A stretch of 64,000 bases of DNA, from contig JADMNL010000028.1 in NCBI GenBank assembly GCA_016271365.2, forward strand, positions 55,880,001 through 55,944,000, given 5' to 3'. This document shows positions 63,920 through 64,000 of this stretch, piece by piece. Numbering within the stretch: position 1 is the first letter of the stretch; each line of letters starts with the position of its first letter. The notes below the pieces were generated by a model that worked only from the letters and a program-made list of their open reading frames with translations, was not told the DNA's origin and searched no databases. Made by a program: the position numbers and the translations under genes. The stretch comes from Neoceratodus forsteri. Its lineage: Eukaryota; Chordata; Ceratodontiformes; Ceratodontidae.

Positions 63920-64000
63920 AATGGTAAGGATTTATTTATTGATTGAATTTTTGGAATAACAATCTTTGAGCCAGTGGCACGTTTACAAAGGCTCCATGTC
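63920..64000 (-). mobile_element. LINE 3' end running off the window
   Basis: AGGATTTATTTATTGATTGAATTTTTGG and TTTACAAAGGCTCCATGTC match the minus-strand 3' ends at 12715 and 16600. The element continues beyond position 64000. Confidence 0.85.

Overview
This window looks like transposon-rich intergenic DNA from a vertebrate, probably a tetrapod or lobe-finned vertebrate with a large genome such as an amphibian or reptile; the species cannot be fixed from the sequence. I find no convincing intact host gene, rRNA, functional tRNA or bacterial-type operon. Almost everything recognisable is a copy, fragment or nested insertion of a mobile element: CR1, L2-like and Tx1/L1-like LINEs, Ty3/Gypsy LTR elements, a DIRS1-type tyrosine-recombinase retrotransposon, a tRNA-derived SINE, hairpin MITE-like elements and minisatellites. 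All recognised coding regions carry stops or frameshifts.

Layout. 1-5.5 kb: proline-rich translation, short tandem repeats and several foldback elements, including a 510-bp tandemly duplicated hairpin. 5.37-6.5 kb: a LINE 3' end, then a Tx1/L1-like ORF1. 7.1-8.6 kb: a possible LTR. 9.4-11.5 kb: a composite element (about 298-bp hairpin repeats, a foldback, a splice-donor-like block, a minisatellite). 12.7-17.65 kb: two minus-strand LINEs of one family flanking a plus-strand CR1. 17.65-18.66 kb: Tx1/L1-like ORF1. 19.7-33.6 kb: a minus-strand CR1 split by a solo LTR and by a 10.3-kb Gypsy element with paired LTRs and a 4-bp target duplication. 34.4-38.9 kb: Tx1/L1-like ORF2 pieces split by a second, inverted copy of the composite element and by a LINE 3' end. 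39.8 kb: a tRNA-Cys-like SINE. 41.3-52.8 kb: a DIRS1-like element with inverted terminal repeats and an internal complementary region, itself split by an almost full-length CR1 with candidate target duplications. 53.3-64 kb: a hAT-like MITE, LINE tails, a LINE interrupted by a 283-bp element and by a 4.4-kb L2-like LINE in the opposite orientation, and a Tx1/L1-like ORF2 C-terminus.

The elements work as separate families rather than as a pathway; insertion order can be read from the nesting. The most interesting observations are: the Gypsy element has a PNMA-like gag; its LTRs differ by one 79-bp repeat unit and, with the solo LTR, share a tiny exon-like segment bounded by AG and GTAAGT; the DIRS element keeps textbook terminal and internal complementary repeats but its recombinase has lost both catalytic arginines; and two inverted copies of a composite hairpin-array element about 25 kb apart match no family I know.
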